From the NCBI RefSeq assembly GCF_000816845.1, contig NZ_CP006879.1, positions 434,001-498,000 on the forward strand: a stretch of DNA of 64,000 bases. Direction: 5' to 3'. The notes below the pieces were generated by a model that was given only the letters and a program-made list of their open reading frames with translations, was not told where the DNA came from and did no database searches. The stretch is from Rhizobium gallicum bv. gallicum R602sp. GTDB lineage: Bacteria > Pseudomonadota > Alphaproteobacteria > Rhizobiales > Rhizobiaceae. Below are positions 49,655 through 59,021 of the stretch, piece by piece (positions within the stretch are counted from its first letter, which is position 1; each line of letters begins with the position of its first letter). The position numbers and the translations under genes are program-made.

Positions 49655-49838
49655 CGATGGCCGTCAATCTTGCCCGCTCGCCAGGTTCTTCCTTGAGACG
49701 GCGGTCTAGCTCGATCAGCGCCCCGAGCAGCAACGCCCGCTTCTCGTAACGGAGGCCCGCCTTCACGATCAGGCCTCCGAGTTCGATCTTGTCGCGTGTG
49801 TCTTTCTTCCGCGCCTCCGAGGCCGTGTTGCGTTGCAT
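49623..49838 (-). CDS. traD: TraD, small conjugal transfer protein
   Basis: A 71-residue TraD of the Ti/Sym family: [20 protein letters not shown], then [20 protein letters not shown]. The ATG at 49838 follows the traC stop by four bases with GAGAGG between, so translation is coupled. The end overlaps traG by about 30 bases. Role: accessory part of the DNA-processing complex; the exact function is not known. Confidence 0.9.
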   Translation of the reverse strand: MQRNTASEARKKDTRDKIELGGLIVKAGLRYEKRALLLGALIELDRRLKEEPGERARLTAIGAEAFGKSRE

Positions 49839-49842
49839 CCTC

Positions 49843-50139
49843 TCAAGCCTCGCTGCCGCTGCCTTGAGCCGCGCCACGCGTGACCGCCGCGGTTTCCGCA
49901 GGATTGCCGCTACCTGCCCCTCCCCTTTCCTTTCCGTTCGATCCGGCCTTGCCTCCGCGAAACCGTTTCGCCACGTCCTCGAAGGCTGCCTGCAACTCCG
50001 CCTCATCGATCTCGATTTCGCCTAGTCCAGCCTTGAGCGCGATCCGGCCGATCCGCTCGGCTTCTCGGGTCTCGGCAGTCCTGAGCTGTTCCTGGAGCTT
50101 GGCGATTTCGTCGCGGATTTTCGAGGATGGCTTCTTCAT
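49843..50139 (-). CDS. traC: TraC, conjugal DNA-processing accessory protein
   Basis: A 98-residue Tra[21 protein letters not shown], then [20 protein letters not shown] and [11 protein letters not shown]. The N-terminal coiled coil and small C-terminal tail match Agrobacterium and rhizobial TraC, which helps the TraA relaxase at oriT. First gene of the leftward operon, next to the transfer origin. A GGAGACGATCGGAC leader precedes the start. Confidence 0.9.
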   Translation of the reverse strand: MKKPSSKIRDEIAKLQEQLRTAETREAERIGRIALKAGLGEIEIDEAELQAAFEDVAKRFRGGKAGSNGKERGGAGSGNPAETAAVTRGAAQGSGSEA

Positions 50140-50197
50140 GTCCGATCGTCTCCTTGGATGAGAAAGCTTGTCTTTCGACCCAGTTTTCCGGATGCCT

Positions 50198-50210
50198 GTG
50201 CGGAACGCAC
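50198..50210. promoter_or_regulatory. Candidate regulator dyad between traC and traA
   Basis: GTGCG-GAA-CGCAC is a perfect 5-bp inverted repeat in the divergent tra promoter region. TraR boxes are 18-bp dyads with GTGCAG...CTGCAC cores. The outer GTGC/GCAC fits, but the 3-base centre does not, so it may be a diverged tra box or unrelated. Confidence 0.35.
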
Positions 50211-50281
50211 TGCTGTTAATTCTACAATCGCCAATGGCGATGCTTTCGCGGATGATCCCGGCCGTTCCGAAGGAGCGGCAT

Positions 50282-50322
50282 CCAAGGGCGCAATTATACG
50301 TCGCTGATGCGACGCCCTTGCT
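50282..50322. other. oriT: Origin of transfer (oriT)
   Basis: CCAAGGGCGCAATTATACGT followed by CGCTGATGCGACGCCCTTG has the nested inverted repeats of Ti/Sym-type oriT: AAGGGCG/CGCCCTT, and CGTCGC/GCGACG around TGAT. The TATACGTCGC part resembles the RSF1010/Ti-type nick region. Its place between divergent traC and traA is the standard one. Confidence 0.85.
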
Positions 50323-50393
50323 TGAGGCCCGGTCCGGCCTTCCGCTCCCGACGAACCCATTGATTTCGTTCGCAACCGGGAAAGAACTCCACC

Positions 50394-53300
50394 GTGGCCG
50401 TCCCTCACTTCTCCGTCAGTATCGTCGCCCGCGGCTCCGGCCGCAGCGCCGTCCTGTCGGCGGCTTATCGCCACTGCGCCAAGATGGACTACGAGCGGGA
50501 AGCTCGGACGATCGACTACACGCGCAAGCAGGGCCTGGCTCATGAGGAGTTCGTCATCCCGGCCGACGCTCCCGATTGGCTGCGAACGATTATCGCTGAC
50601 CGGTCGGTCTCCGGCGCGTCCGAAGCCTTCTGGAACAAGGTCGAGGCCTTCGAGAAGCGGTCGGATGCGCAGCTTGCTAAGGACGTGACGATCGCCTTGC
50701 CCGTCGAGCTGACCTACGAGCAGAACATCGCTCTCGTTCGCGAATTCGTTGAGAGGCACATCATCGCGACGGGCATGGTGGCCGATTGGGTCTACCACGA
50801 CGCACCTGGTAACCCTCATGTGCATCTGATGACCACGCTCCGGCCGCTGACCGATGACGGGTTCGGGGGCAAGAAGGTCGCCGTGCTCGGACCGGACGGC
50901 AATCCGATGCGCAATGAGTCCGGCAAGATCGTCTACGAGCTTTGGGCCGGGAGCACAGACGACTTCAATGCGCTCCGCGATGGCTGGTTCGCGTGCCAGA
51001 ACCGGCATCTGGCGCTTGCGGGTCTCGACATCTGCATCGATGGCCGGTCCTTTGATAAGCAGGGAATTGAGCTGACGCCGACGATTCATCTCGGCGTGGG
51101 AACGAAGGCAATCGAACGCAAGTCCGAGGCGGCGACGAAGCCGCTCACGCTCGAACGCATCGAGCTCCAAGAGGACCGTCGCGCCGAGAACGCTCGCCGG
51201 GTCCAGCGCCGTCCTGAGATCGTCCTTGATCTGATCACGCGGGAGAAGAGCGTCTTCGATGAGCGCGATGTGGCGAAAGTCCTTCATCGCTATATCGATG
51301 ATGCCGATCTGTTTCAAAGCCTTCTGGTGAGGACACTGCAAAGTCCGGAAACGCTTCAGCTCGAGCGCGAGCGGATCGAGTTCGCCACCGGTGTTCGGGT
51401 ATCTGCCAAGTACACCACGCGGGAGGTGATCCAACTCGAAGCCGAGATGGCCAACCGTGCGATCTGGCTATCTCACCGTTCGTCGCATGGTGTTCGAGAA
51501 GCGGTGCTGGAGGCGACTTTCTCACGCCATTCCCGCCTGTCGGAGGAGCAGAAGATCGCGATCGCGCACGTCGCTGGCGGAGAACGGATCGCCGCCGTGA
51601 TCGGCCGCGCCGGCGCCGGCAAGACCACGATGATGAAGGCAGCGCGCGAGGCCTGGCAAGCGGCCGGCTATCGCGTCGTTGGTGCCGCGCTCGCCGGTAA
51701 AGCCGCCGAGGGCCTGCAAAAAGAAGCCGGCATTCGGTCTCGCACGCTGTCGTCCTGGGTGCTTCGCTGGAACGCGGGCCGTAACCAGCTCGACGATAAG
51801 ACCGTCTTCGTTCTGGATGAGGCCGGGATGGTGTCGTCACGACAGATGGCGCTCTTCGTCGAAGCAGCGACGAAGGCCGGCGCCAAACTGGTTCTGGTCG
51901 GCGATCCGGAACAGCTCCAGCCGATCGAGGCGGGTGCAGCGTTCCGGGCGATTGCCGATCGCATCGGCTATGCCGAGCTCGAAACCATCTACCGCCAGCG
52001 CAAGCAGTGGATGCGCGATGCCTCGCTCGATCTTGCACGCGGCAAAGTCGGCAAGGCGGTCGATGCCTACCGTGCCTATGGGCACTTCAAAGGGTCGGAG
52101 CTGAAGGCCCAAGCAGTCGAAAATCTGATCGCCGACTGGAACGGCGACTACGATCCGGTAAAGACCACTCTGATCCTCGCACACCTTCGACGTGACGTCC
52201 GGATGCTCAACGAGATGGCTCGTGCCAAACTCGTTGAACGCGGGATCCTCGCCGAAGGTTTTGTGTTCAAGACCGAGGATGGCAACCGCAAGTTTGCTGC
52301 CGGCGACCATATCGTGTTCCTGAAGAACGAGGGTTCGCTCAGCGTCAAGAACGGTATGCTGGCAAAGGTCGTGGAAGCGCTACCTGGCCGCATCGTGGCC
52401 GAGATCGGCGAGGGGGAACATCGTCGCCAGGTCACGGTCGAGCAGCGCTTCTACAACCATGTTGACCACGGTTATGCCACGACGATCCACAAATCCCAGG
52501 GCGCGACCATCGACCGGGTGTATATTCTGGCGTCATTGTCGCTCGATCGCCACCTGACCTACGTCGCCATGACCCGTCATCGTGAGGATCTGGCCGTCTA
52601 CTACGGCCGACGCTCGTTCGCAAAATCTGGTGGGCTGATCCCGATTCTCTCACGCAGGAACGCGAAGGAAACGACGCTCGATTACGAGAAGGGCGCTTTT
52701 TACAAGCAGGCGCTTCGCTTTGCCGAAGCCCGCGGCCTGCATCTCGTCAACGTTGCCCGCACACTCGTCCGTGATCGGCTCGAATGGACGGTCCGGCAGA
52801 AACAAAAGCTCGCGGACTTGGCCGCACGTCTTGCCGCCATCGGCGGCCAGTTCGGACTTTCCACCGGCGCAAAGAAATCTCCCATCCAGAACATTATCAA
52901 GGAGGCAAAGCCCATGGTATCCGGCATCGCGACCTTCGCGAAATCGCTCGAGCAGGCTGTCGAGGACAAGGTTGCCGCCGACCCCGGCCTGAAGAAGCAA
53001 TGGGAGGAGGTTTCAAGCCGCTTCCACCTTGTCTACGCCCAGCCGGAAACCGCATTCAAGGCCGTTAATGTCGATGCGATCCTGAAGGACGAAGCCGCCG
53101 CGAAGTCCACCATCGCTAGGATCGGCACGCAACCGGATAGCTTCGGTGCGCTGAAAGGCAAGACAGGAATACTCGCAAGCCGCGCCGACAAGCAGGGTCG
53201 CGAAAGGGCACTCAACAATGCGCCGGCGCTTGCCCGCAACCTTGAACGCTATCTGCGCCAGCGGGCGGATGCTGAACGCAAGCATGAGATCGAAGAGCGG

Positions 53301-53705
53301 GCCGTCCGTCTGAAGGTGTCCGTGGATATTCCGGCACTCTCACCGGCCGCGAAACGGACGCTTGAACGTGTCCGTGACGCCATCGACCGGAACGATCTTC
53401 CGGCCGGATTGGAATATGCCCTTGCCGATAAAATGGTGAAGGCGGAACTCGAAGGATTTGCGAGAGCCGTTTCGGAGCGTTTTGGCGAACGGACCTTCCT
53501 TCCGCTCGCCGCCAAAGACACGAGCGGCCAGGCGTTTCAGACAGTGACGACTGGCATGTCCGCAGGGCAGAAGGCGGAGGTCCAATCCGCCTGGAACTCG
53601 ATGCGAACGGTCCAGCAATTTGCAGCGCATGAGCGCACGACGGAGGCGCTGAAGCAGGTGGAGACCCTGCGTCAGACGAAAGCCCAAGGGCTCTCGTTGA
53701 AATGA
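50394..53705 (+). CDS. traA: TraA, conjugative relaxase-helicase
   Basis: A 1103-residue relaxase. The N-terminal MobA/MobL domain (VPHFSVSIVARGSGRSAVLS, with the metal-binding histidines in GNPHVHLMTTLRPL) nicks oriT. The middle is a RecD/TraI-type helicase with Walker A GRAGAGKTTM, VFVLDEAGMVSSRQM (Walker B) and YATTIHKSQGATIDRVYI. A long helical C-terminus follows. The GTG at 50394 directly opens the conserved AVPHF motif. It leads the rightward operon and overlaps traF by four bases (ATGA). Full length for the family. Confidence 0.96.
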   Translation: MAVPHFSVSIVARGSGRSAVLSAAYRHCAKMDYEREARTIDYTRKQGLAHEEFVIPADAPDWLRTIIADRSVSGASEAFWNKVEAFEKRSDAQLAKDVTIALPVELTYEQNIALVREFVERHIIATGMVADWVYHDAPGNPHVHLMTTLRPLTDDGFGGKKVAVLGPDGNPMRNESGKIVYELWAGSTDDFNALRDGWFACQNRHLALAGLDICIDGRSFDKQGIELTPTIHLGVGTKAIERKSEAATKPLTLERIELQEDRRAENARRVQRRPEIVLDLITREKSVFDERDVAKVLHRYIDDADLFQSLLVRTLQSPETLQLERERIEFATGVRVSAKYTTREVIQLEAEMANRAIWLSHRSSHGVREAVLEATFSRHSRLSEEQKIAIAHVAGGERIAAVIGRAGAGKTTMMKAAREAWQAAGYRVVGAALAGKAAEGLQKEAGIRSRTLSSWVLRWNAGRNQLDDKTVFVLDEAGMVSSRQMALFVEAATKAGAKLVLVGDPEQLQPIEAGAAFRAIADRIGYAELETIYRQRKQWMRDASLDLARGKVGKAVDAYRAYGHFKGSELKAQAVENLIADWNGDYDPVKTTLILAHLRRDVRMLNEMARAKLVERGILAEGFVFKTEDGNRKFAAGDHIVFLKNEGSLSVKNGMLAKVVEALPGRIVAEIGEGEHRRQVTVEQRFYNHVDHGYATTIHKSQGATIDRVYILASLSLDRHLTYVAMTRHREDLAVYYGRRSFAKSGGLIPILSRRNAKETTLDYEKGAFYKQALRFAEARGLHLVNVARTLVRDRLEWTVRQKQKLADLAARLAAIGGQFGLSTGAKKSPIQNIIKEAKPMVSGIATFAKSLEQAVEDKVAADPGLKKQWEEVSSRFHLVYAQPETAFKAVNVDAILKDEAAAKSTIARIGTQPDSFGALKGKTGILASRADKQGRERALNNAPALARNLERYLRQRADAERKHEIEERAVRLKVSVDIPALSPAAKRTLERVRDAIDRNDLPAGLEYALADKMVKAELEGFARAVSERFGERTFLPLAAKDTSGQAFQTVTTGMSAGQKAEVQSAWNSMRTVQQFAAHERTTEALKQVETLRQTKAQGLSLK

Positions 53706-54268
53706 CGGCAGGGGCTGGAATACGTCCGGCGATAATCGCGCAACAGAAACGAACGGCTACCATGCTATCCGTCGTGGCCGGGATTACCGTCCTGCTCGCG
53801 ATGGCCGCCTTCTTGGGCGGCTACCGTATCAATCTGACACCGAGCGAGCCGCTCGGTCTCTGGCGCATTGTTCCACTTGATCGTCCGGCAGCTGTCGATG
53901 ACCTGGTGTTCATCTGCCCGCCGGAAACGGCCGGAATGCGGGAGGCGCTATCGCGCGGCTATCTGCGCTCCGGTCTTTGCCGGAGCGGCGTTGCGCCGCT
54001 CATCAAGACGATCATCGCCGTCGCGGGACAGCATGTCGAAATCGGCGCTGGCGTAAACGTAGACGGGCAGGTGGTTCCTGCTTCGGGCCTCGCGCTTCGA
54101 GACGGAAAGGGTCGGCCGCTGTCGCCATTTCCGAGTGGCGTCGTGCCACGGGGGCAAGTCTTCCTGCATTCCCCGTTCGCCGGCTCCTACGACTCCCGCT
54201 ACTTTGGCCCAATGCCCGCTTCCGGCATCTGCGGTCTGGCGCAGGAGGTGCTCACCTATGCGCCGTGA
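53702..54268 (+). CDS. traF: TraF, conjugal peptidase
   Basis: A 188-residue signal-peptidase-like protein with one N-terminal membrane helix (VVAGITVLLAMAAFLGGYRI) followed by the catalytic serine motif NLTPSEPLGLWRI and a lysine-containing PLIKTIIAVAGQ segment. In RP4/Ti systems TraF trims and cyclises the pilin TrbC. The ATG overlaps the traA stop. Its end overlaps traB. Confidence 0.92.
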   Translation: MTAGAGIRPAIIAQQKRTATMLSVVAGITVLLAMAAFLGGYRINLTPSEPLGLWRIVPLDRPAAVDDLVFICPPETAGMREALSRGYLRSGLCRSGVAPLIKTIIAVAGQHVEIGAGVNVDGQVVPASGLALRDGKGRPLSPFPSGVVPRGQVFLHSPFAGSYDSRYFGPMPASGICGLAQEVLTYAP

Positions 54269-55421
54269 CCGCCTTCAGCCGACGCTGCTGATCTTCGCCT
54301 CGATTACAGTGGGCGCGGTGGGGTGGAGCGGCCATGTACTGCTCCTGCCTGTCGCGCTGGGGTTTCCGATCATCTGGTCGATCGCGCGATCGAGACTGGT
54401 AGCGGCGCTTGTCTCCGCCGGATATTTTTTGGCGGCGTCGCGTGGTTTGCCGCAAGGCGTCGCGGCATTCTTTTCGTCGGATCTCCGGCCGGGCGTACTG
54501 CTCTGGCTGTGTGCGTCTACCAGCTTTGTCACGGTCCATGCGGTTCTTTGGACGAGGTACGACGGCGTTCGTTCGTTTCGCTATCTCCTGGCGGCCATCC
54601 TTATGGCCATTCCACCATTCGGTATCACGGGCTGGGCGCATCCTGTCACCGCCGCCGGCGTCCTGTTTCCGCAATGGGGATGGTGGGGACTTGCGGCCAT
54701 GACAGCCGGCCTTGCGAGCCTCGTAACCCGCATATGGCCAGCTGTCGCAATCGCCTTAGGAGGCTTTTGGGTGTGGTCCGCCGCAGTCTGGACCGAGCCG
54801 AAACTACCCGAAGGTTGGCAGGGCGTCGATTTGGAATTGGCAGCTTCGCTGGGGCGTGACGCCAGTATGCAGCGCCACCGTGATCTGATTGCAACGGTGA
54901 AGGACCAGGCATCTCGCGGCATTCGCTCCGTTGTTCTGCCCGAAAGCGCCTTGGGCTTTTGGACGCCGACCGTCGAACGGCTCTGGACAAGGGCTCTCCA
55001 GGGAACCAGCATCTCTGTTGTCGCTGGCGCCGCAATCGTCGATGCGGGCGGATACGACAATGTGCTCCTCGCCCTCTCTGCCGAGGGAGGCCGGCTCCTC
55101 TATCGTGAGCGGATGCCGGTCCCAGTCTCGATGTGGCAGCCATGGCGGTTGCTGATCGGTAAGAGCGGCGGTGCGCGGGCACATTTCTTTGCCAACCCGG
55201 TCGTAGCAATTGGCGCCAATCGGGCCGCACCATTGATCTGCTACGAGCAACTGATCGTTTGGCCCGCCCTGCAATCCATGTTTCAGGATCCGGATTTTAT
55301 CGTCGCTGTGGGAAACGGATGGTGGACCAAAGGGACATCTATAGTCGCCATCCAGCGCGCCAGTACCACGGCATGGGCAAAACTATTCGCAAAACCGCTT
55401 GTTCTTTCCTTCAACACCTGA
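54258..55421 (+). CDS. traB: TraB, conjugal transfer membrane protein with nitrilase-like domain
   Basis: A 387-residue protein with several N-terminal membrane segments (LLIFASITVGAVGWSGHVLL, FPIIWSIARSRLVAALVSAG, and more). A C-terminal part is related to apolipoprotein N-acyltransferase/nitrilase folds (RGIRSVVLPESALGFWT, APLICYEQLIVWPALQ, VGNGWWTKGTS) with the Glu-Lys-Cys order partly kept. It is needed for efficient transfer in Ti plasmids. The ATG lies 11 bases before the traF stop. Confidence 0.9.
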   Translation: MRRDRLQPTLLIFASITVGAVGWSGHVLLLPVALGFPIIWSIARSRLVAALVSAGYFLAASRGLPQGVAAFFSSDLRPGVLLWLCASTSFVTVHAVLWTRYDGVRSFRYLLAAILMAIPPFGITGWAHPVTAAGVLFPQWGWWGLAAMTAGLASLVTRIWPAVAIALGGFWVWSAAVWTEPKLPEGWQGVDLELAASLGRDASMQRHRDLIATVKDQASRGIRSVVLPESALGFWTPTVERLWTRALQGTSISVVAGAAIVDAGGYDNVLLALSAEGGRLLYRERMPVPVSMWQPWRLLIGKSGGARAHFFANPVVAIGANRAAPLICYEQLIVWPALQSMFQDPDFIVAVGNGWWTKGTSIVAIQRASTTAWAKLFAKPLVLSFNT

Positions 55422-55437
55422 AGCCCGAGGAGACCGT

Positions 55438-56052
55438 ATGCTCGACGCCGCCCTGATCAAAGAATGCTCCGACCCTTCTCTCAAGCCCGCTATCGTCGAG
55501 CAATTCGTGGCCGCCGCAGGCTCCGCCGATCCCCTCGCCGTCACCGTCAAAATGAGCGGCCGGTTGATCCTCGTTCCGAAGGCCATATCAGCCGACGAGG
55601 CGATGGCGATCGTGCGCCAATATGCCGGGAGGGCTGTCGTCCGCGTCGGCCTGACGCAGTATCCAGCTGGCGTTGGAGTCAAGGAACCGGCTGACTTGAA
55701 GCCGGTCCTCGTCGATGCTTGCGAGAATCTTCGGAGCGGCACGGCGATGTTCGCCAAGGTCCTGAGGATCGTCACCAAGTGGTACGGCAACCCTGCGAAC
55801 GACGATGTCTTCCCTCAGATATTCGAGGATGCCGTCTATGCCTGGAAGACCGGCGAATTCGAGGGCGCGAGCGTGTTTCAAGCTCCTGATCCGGGAGGAA
55901 GCGTGACGCCCTATAGGGCGTCGCCCTCAGACGAGGACGAAGCCAAAAGCGACAGCCATGTTGACCATGCGAACACTGAAAGCCCCGAGAAAAGCCACGG
56001 CGTTGGATCCGCAGAAATGCGGATCGACCTATCGAGGATCGGAGGAAAATGA
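55438..56052 (+). CDS. traH: TraH, conjugal transfer protein
   Basis: A 204-residue protein matching TraH of the traAFBH operon: MLDAALIKECSDPSLKPAIV, QFVAAAGSADPLAVTVKMSG and LRIVTKWYGNPANDDVFPQI. No catalytic motif. The ATG at 55438 follows GAGGAGA. The last 50 residues are acidic and low-complexity (SPSDEDEAKSDSHVD). Last gene of the operon. Confidence 0.9.
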   Translation: MLDAALIKECSDPSLKPAIVEQFVAAAGSADPLAVTVKMSGRLILVPKAISADEAMAIVRQYAGRAVVRVGLTQYPAGVGVKEPADLKPVLVDACENLRSGTAMFAKVLRIVTKWYGNPANDDVFPQIFEDAVYAWKTGEFEGASVFQAPDPGGSVTPYRASPSDEDEAKSDSHVDHANTESPEKSHGVGSAEMRIDLSRIGGK

Positions 56053-56073
56053 CCCCTTTTCCCGCAAAAGCGG

Positions 56074-56451
56074 CTAAGCTTCCGGAAGCGAATACCGCGC
56101 AAGAACCGCCCCCTCATCTCCGTCGATGGTCACCTCGATGACCTCGTTGACCAATTGCGCCTCTACCAGTTCCTGAAGAATGAGATCAAACAGCTCCCGT
56201 TGCAGCGAAGGCAGGACTTGCGGGACGATGATCACAAGGCCCGCGTGCAATTCTTCCTTCGCATAGAGTTTTCGAAAGTCGCGGGCGTCTTTCGTGACGA
56301 AGGTGAAATCTCCCTCGATTATTCGAGGTATGAGATCCCAATCGGCTTCGCCGCTCAGTCCGAGCCAATTGACGCGGAAACAATCGTGGCCGTGACCTTG
56401 GGCCACGGCCACGAGAGACGAATGAAGGCATTCATCGATGAGAAACTTCAC
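56074..56451 (-). CDS. DUF5615 PIN-like toxin
   Basis: A 125-residue protein starting MKFLIDECLHSSLVAVAQGH, with the PIN-like acidic residues (DE at 6-7, DAR and D in FVTKDARDF) typical of DUF5615 nuclease-like proteins. It overlaps by four bases the DUF433 gene upstream, the standard partner. The pair is thought to be a toxin-antitoxin system; RNase activity is inferred from fold only. Confidence 0.82.
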   Translation of the reverse strand: MKFLIDECLHSSLVAVAQGHGHDCFRVNWLGLSGEADWDLIPRIIEGDFTFVTKDARDFRKLYAKEELHAGLVIIVPQVLPSLQRELFDLILQELVEAQLVNEVIEVTIDGDEGAVLARYSLPEA

Positions 56452-57080
56452 GAGGTGGCGCCCGACGGTTTTCGGGCGCCTTCATTTGAAAGTTTCAAAC
56501 GCTTTACCGACTTCACTTTCAGTCCTTGATCGGAAAGCTTTCGCGGCCGCCCCCGGGCGGGATGTGCCGCTGTCCAGATTTCCGCGAGCTCCACCATTCG
56601 CTCGGTCAGCGATGGATAGCCCTCGACAATTTCCTCGGTGCTCGCGCCCTGGATTTTCATCGCGGCAATCATCCGTACTGGAACACGCGTCCCTTTGAAG
56701 ACTGGTTCGCCGCCAACGACGCCTTTCACGCTGTGAATGATTTTCTCAGCTTCCCCAAGTGCTTCGGCGCGTGCGGCCAACTGCTCTCTTGCCCGAGCGA
56801 CATCGACGATCAAATAGTCGTCTGCCCTTATCGTATTGGCGTCGGGGTTCTGGTCGATGGTATCGAATAGACGTTTGCGACGCTCAGCAGACAAGATCGA
56901 TCCGACGCCATACCAGAGCTTCAAGCGAAGTAGATCCTCATCGGTGAGTGCTCGGCGCTCACTGCTGAACGGATGAGTCGCGATGATCCGCTTGTCAATC
57001 GCATTGTGTACCGATTTTACAGCGATCTCACTGACAGCTGCAGCCTCGGCAGGCGTGTAGGCGCGTGATGTCGTAGCCAT
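56448..57080 (-). CDS. DUF433/HTH antitoxin-type protein
   Basis: A 210-residue protein. The N-terminal part (AYTPAEAAAVSEIAVKSVHN) looks like a MerR-type HTH. The C-terminal DUF433 domain carries GGEPVFKGTRVPVRMIAAMK and GASTEEIVEGYPSLTERMVE. It partners the DUF5615 protein encoded just downstream. AAGGAG seven bases before the ATG at 57080 decides the start; earlier in-frame codons are not preceded by such a site. Confidence 0.82.
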   Translation of the reverse strand: MATTSRAYTPAEAAAVSEIAVKSVHNAIDKRIIATHPFSSERRALTDEDLLRLKLWYGVGSILSAERRKRLFDTIDQNPDANTIRADDYLIVDVARAREQLAARAEALGEAEKIIHSVKGVVGGEPVFKGTRVPVRMIAAMKIQGASTEEIVEGYPSLTERMVELAEIWTAAHPARGRPRKLSDQGLKVKSVKRLKLSNEGARKPSGATS

Positions 57081-57240
57081 AATCATTCTCCTTGCGAAGA
57101 ATATATAACGCAACTGACGCCTGGCGTAAAGATTGACCACTCGGCCTTGGCTGGTGGTCGCTCTCACTGGAACATTTTTCGCTGATGAAGAGATTTAAAA
57201 AATTCGCGCTTGGACCGAGGAGAGCGTTTGTTAGAAGGCA

Positions 57241-57456
57241 CTAATCGCGCCTTGACTTAACCAATTCCTCATGGCTGACACCAAGCGCCTGCGCAAGCTC
57301 ATAGAGCGTGATAATCGTCGGGTTACGCCGTCCGCGCTCCAAGCCGCTAATATATTGTTGGCTAAACCCGGAGCGAGCTTGAACGTCCTCCTGAGTCAGG
57401 CCCTGCTCCCGACGCAGAAGGGCGAAATTTCTCCCCACGAGTTTGCGCATATCCAT
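57241..57456 (-). CDS. Small XRE-family repressor
   Basis: A 71-residue single-HTH protein: MDMRKLVGRNFALLRREQGL, TQEDVQARSGFSQQYISGLE, NPTIITLYELAQALGVSHEE. Like C-proteins of restriction systems or plasmid regulators, it would act as a dimer. A long inverted repeat lies 18 bases upstream of the start and overlaps its likely promoter, implying self-control. It may also regulate the tra genes on either side. Confidence 0.85.
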   Translation of the reverse strand: MDMRKLVGRNFALLRREQGLTQEDVQARSGFSQQYISGLERGRRNPTIITLYELAQALGVSHEELVKSRRD

Positions 57457-57473
57457 GACGCGGAAAATCGCGG

Positions 57474-57510
57474 TTTACATACTTTAAGTTTATCAACTAA
57501 AGTGTGTAAA
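57474..57510. promoter_or_regulatory. Extended operator before the XRE repressor gene
   Basis: TTTACATACTTTA and TAAAGTGTGTAAA are inverted copies matching at 12 of 13 positions, separated by 11 bases. The centre-to-centre spacing is about two helix turns. It is the likely binding site of the adjacent repressor. Confidence 0.6.
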
Positions 57511-57673
57511 CGCGCTCGAACACCTGTCCGTCCAGAGCGGTGGCTTAAATGTCGAGGTTAAATCAGCGGCCTTGTCCTAACCCTAGAAAAATTGGATGTA
57601 GCGGCTTAACGGATATAATGCGGACGAGGCTTTGGTTCCGATCGGTGAGAGAATGAAGTTTGAGGAGAAACGG

Positions 57674-57997
57674 ATGAACGATGTGGGCTCATCCGAGGCG
57701 AATGACCAACGGAAGGCAACAGGATCTCGCTACAGGTCGATGCACAAGTCAGAATTGGAGGCGCTGGCGGTTTCCGCGATCAGCGAACACCGCAGCCTTC
57801 TCGCCGCCGACGAAGCTGTCTATGAGGAGTGGACTCGCGCGAGCGCCGACCCGTCCGTCTCCAGCGCCGTACTCAAGAACCTGCAAGACGAGTATATCGC
57901 GCGTCAGAAGAAATCCGAAGCCCAGCAGGAGGAACTTTCGGACATCATCGACGCGCTTGGCTATGTCCCTGATGTTCCCTCGGATGGCGATGAATGA
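57674..57997 (+). CDS. traM: TraM, TraR antiactivator
   Basis: A 107-residue helical protein. SELEALAVSAISEHRSLLAA, then a C-terminal helix EEELSDIIDALGYVP-like segment, match TraM of Ti and Sym plasmids, which binds TraR and blocks it until quorum is reached. The ATG at 57674 follows GAGGAG by six bases; two earlier in-frame ATGs lack such a site. It converges with traR, the two stops three bases apart. Confidence 0.85.
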   Translation: MNDVGSSEANDQRKATGSRYRSMHKSELEALAVSAISEHRSLLAADEAVYEEWTRASADPSVSSAVLKNLQDEYIARQKKSEAQQEELSDIIDALGYVPDVPSDGDE

Positions 57998-58000
57998 CGT

Positions 58001-58759
<759 letters not shown>

Positions 58760-59021
58760 TCACGCGGCGTTGGTTAGACGGTGCAACGTTCGCCGACCGG
58801 AGCCACTTGGGACATCGGACGATGACTGCGAACTGTCCGCCCGCTTCTTTTCCAATGAAAACATGAGGTGCCCTGCTACGCGAAGCATATCCACGATCGA
58901 TGCACGATAGGTCTACTTCCCGTTTTCCGGGCATTCAAGTGCCGTTAGTCTATAACATATCAAAAGAATCAGAGATTCTGCTGATACCTGATTGCGGCGG
59001 TGTGGAAGGGTTCGACCAGCC

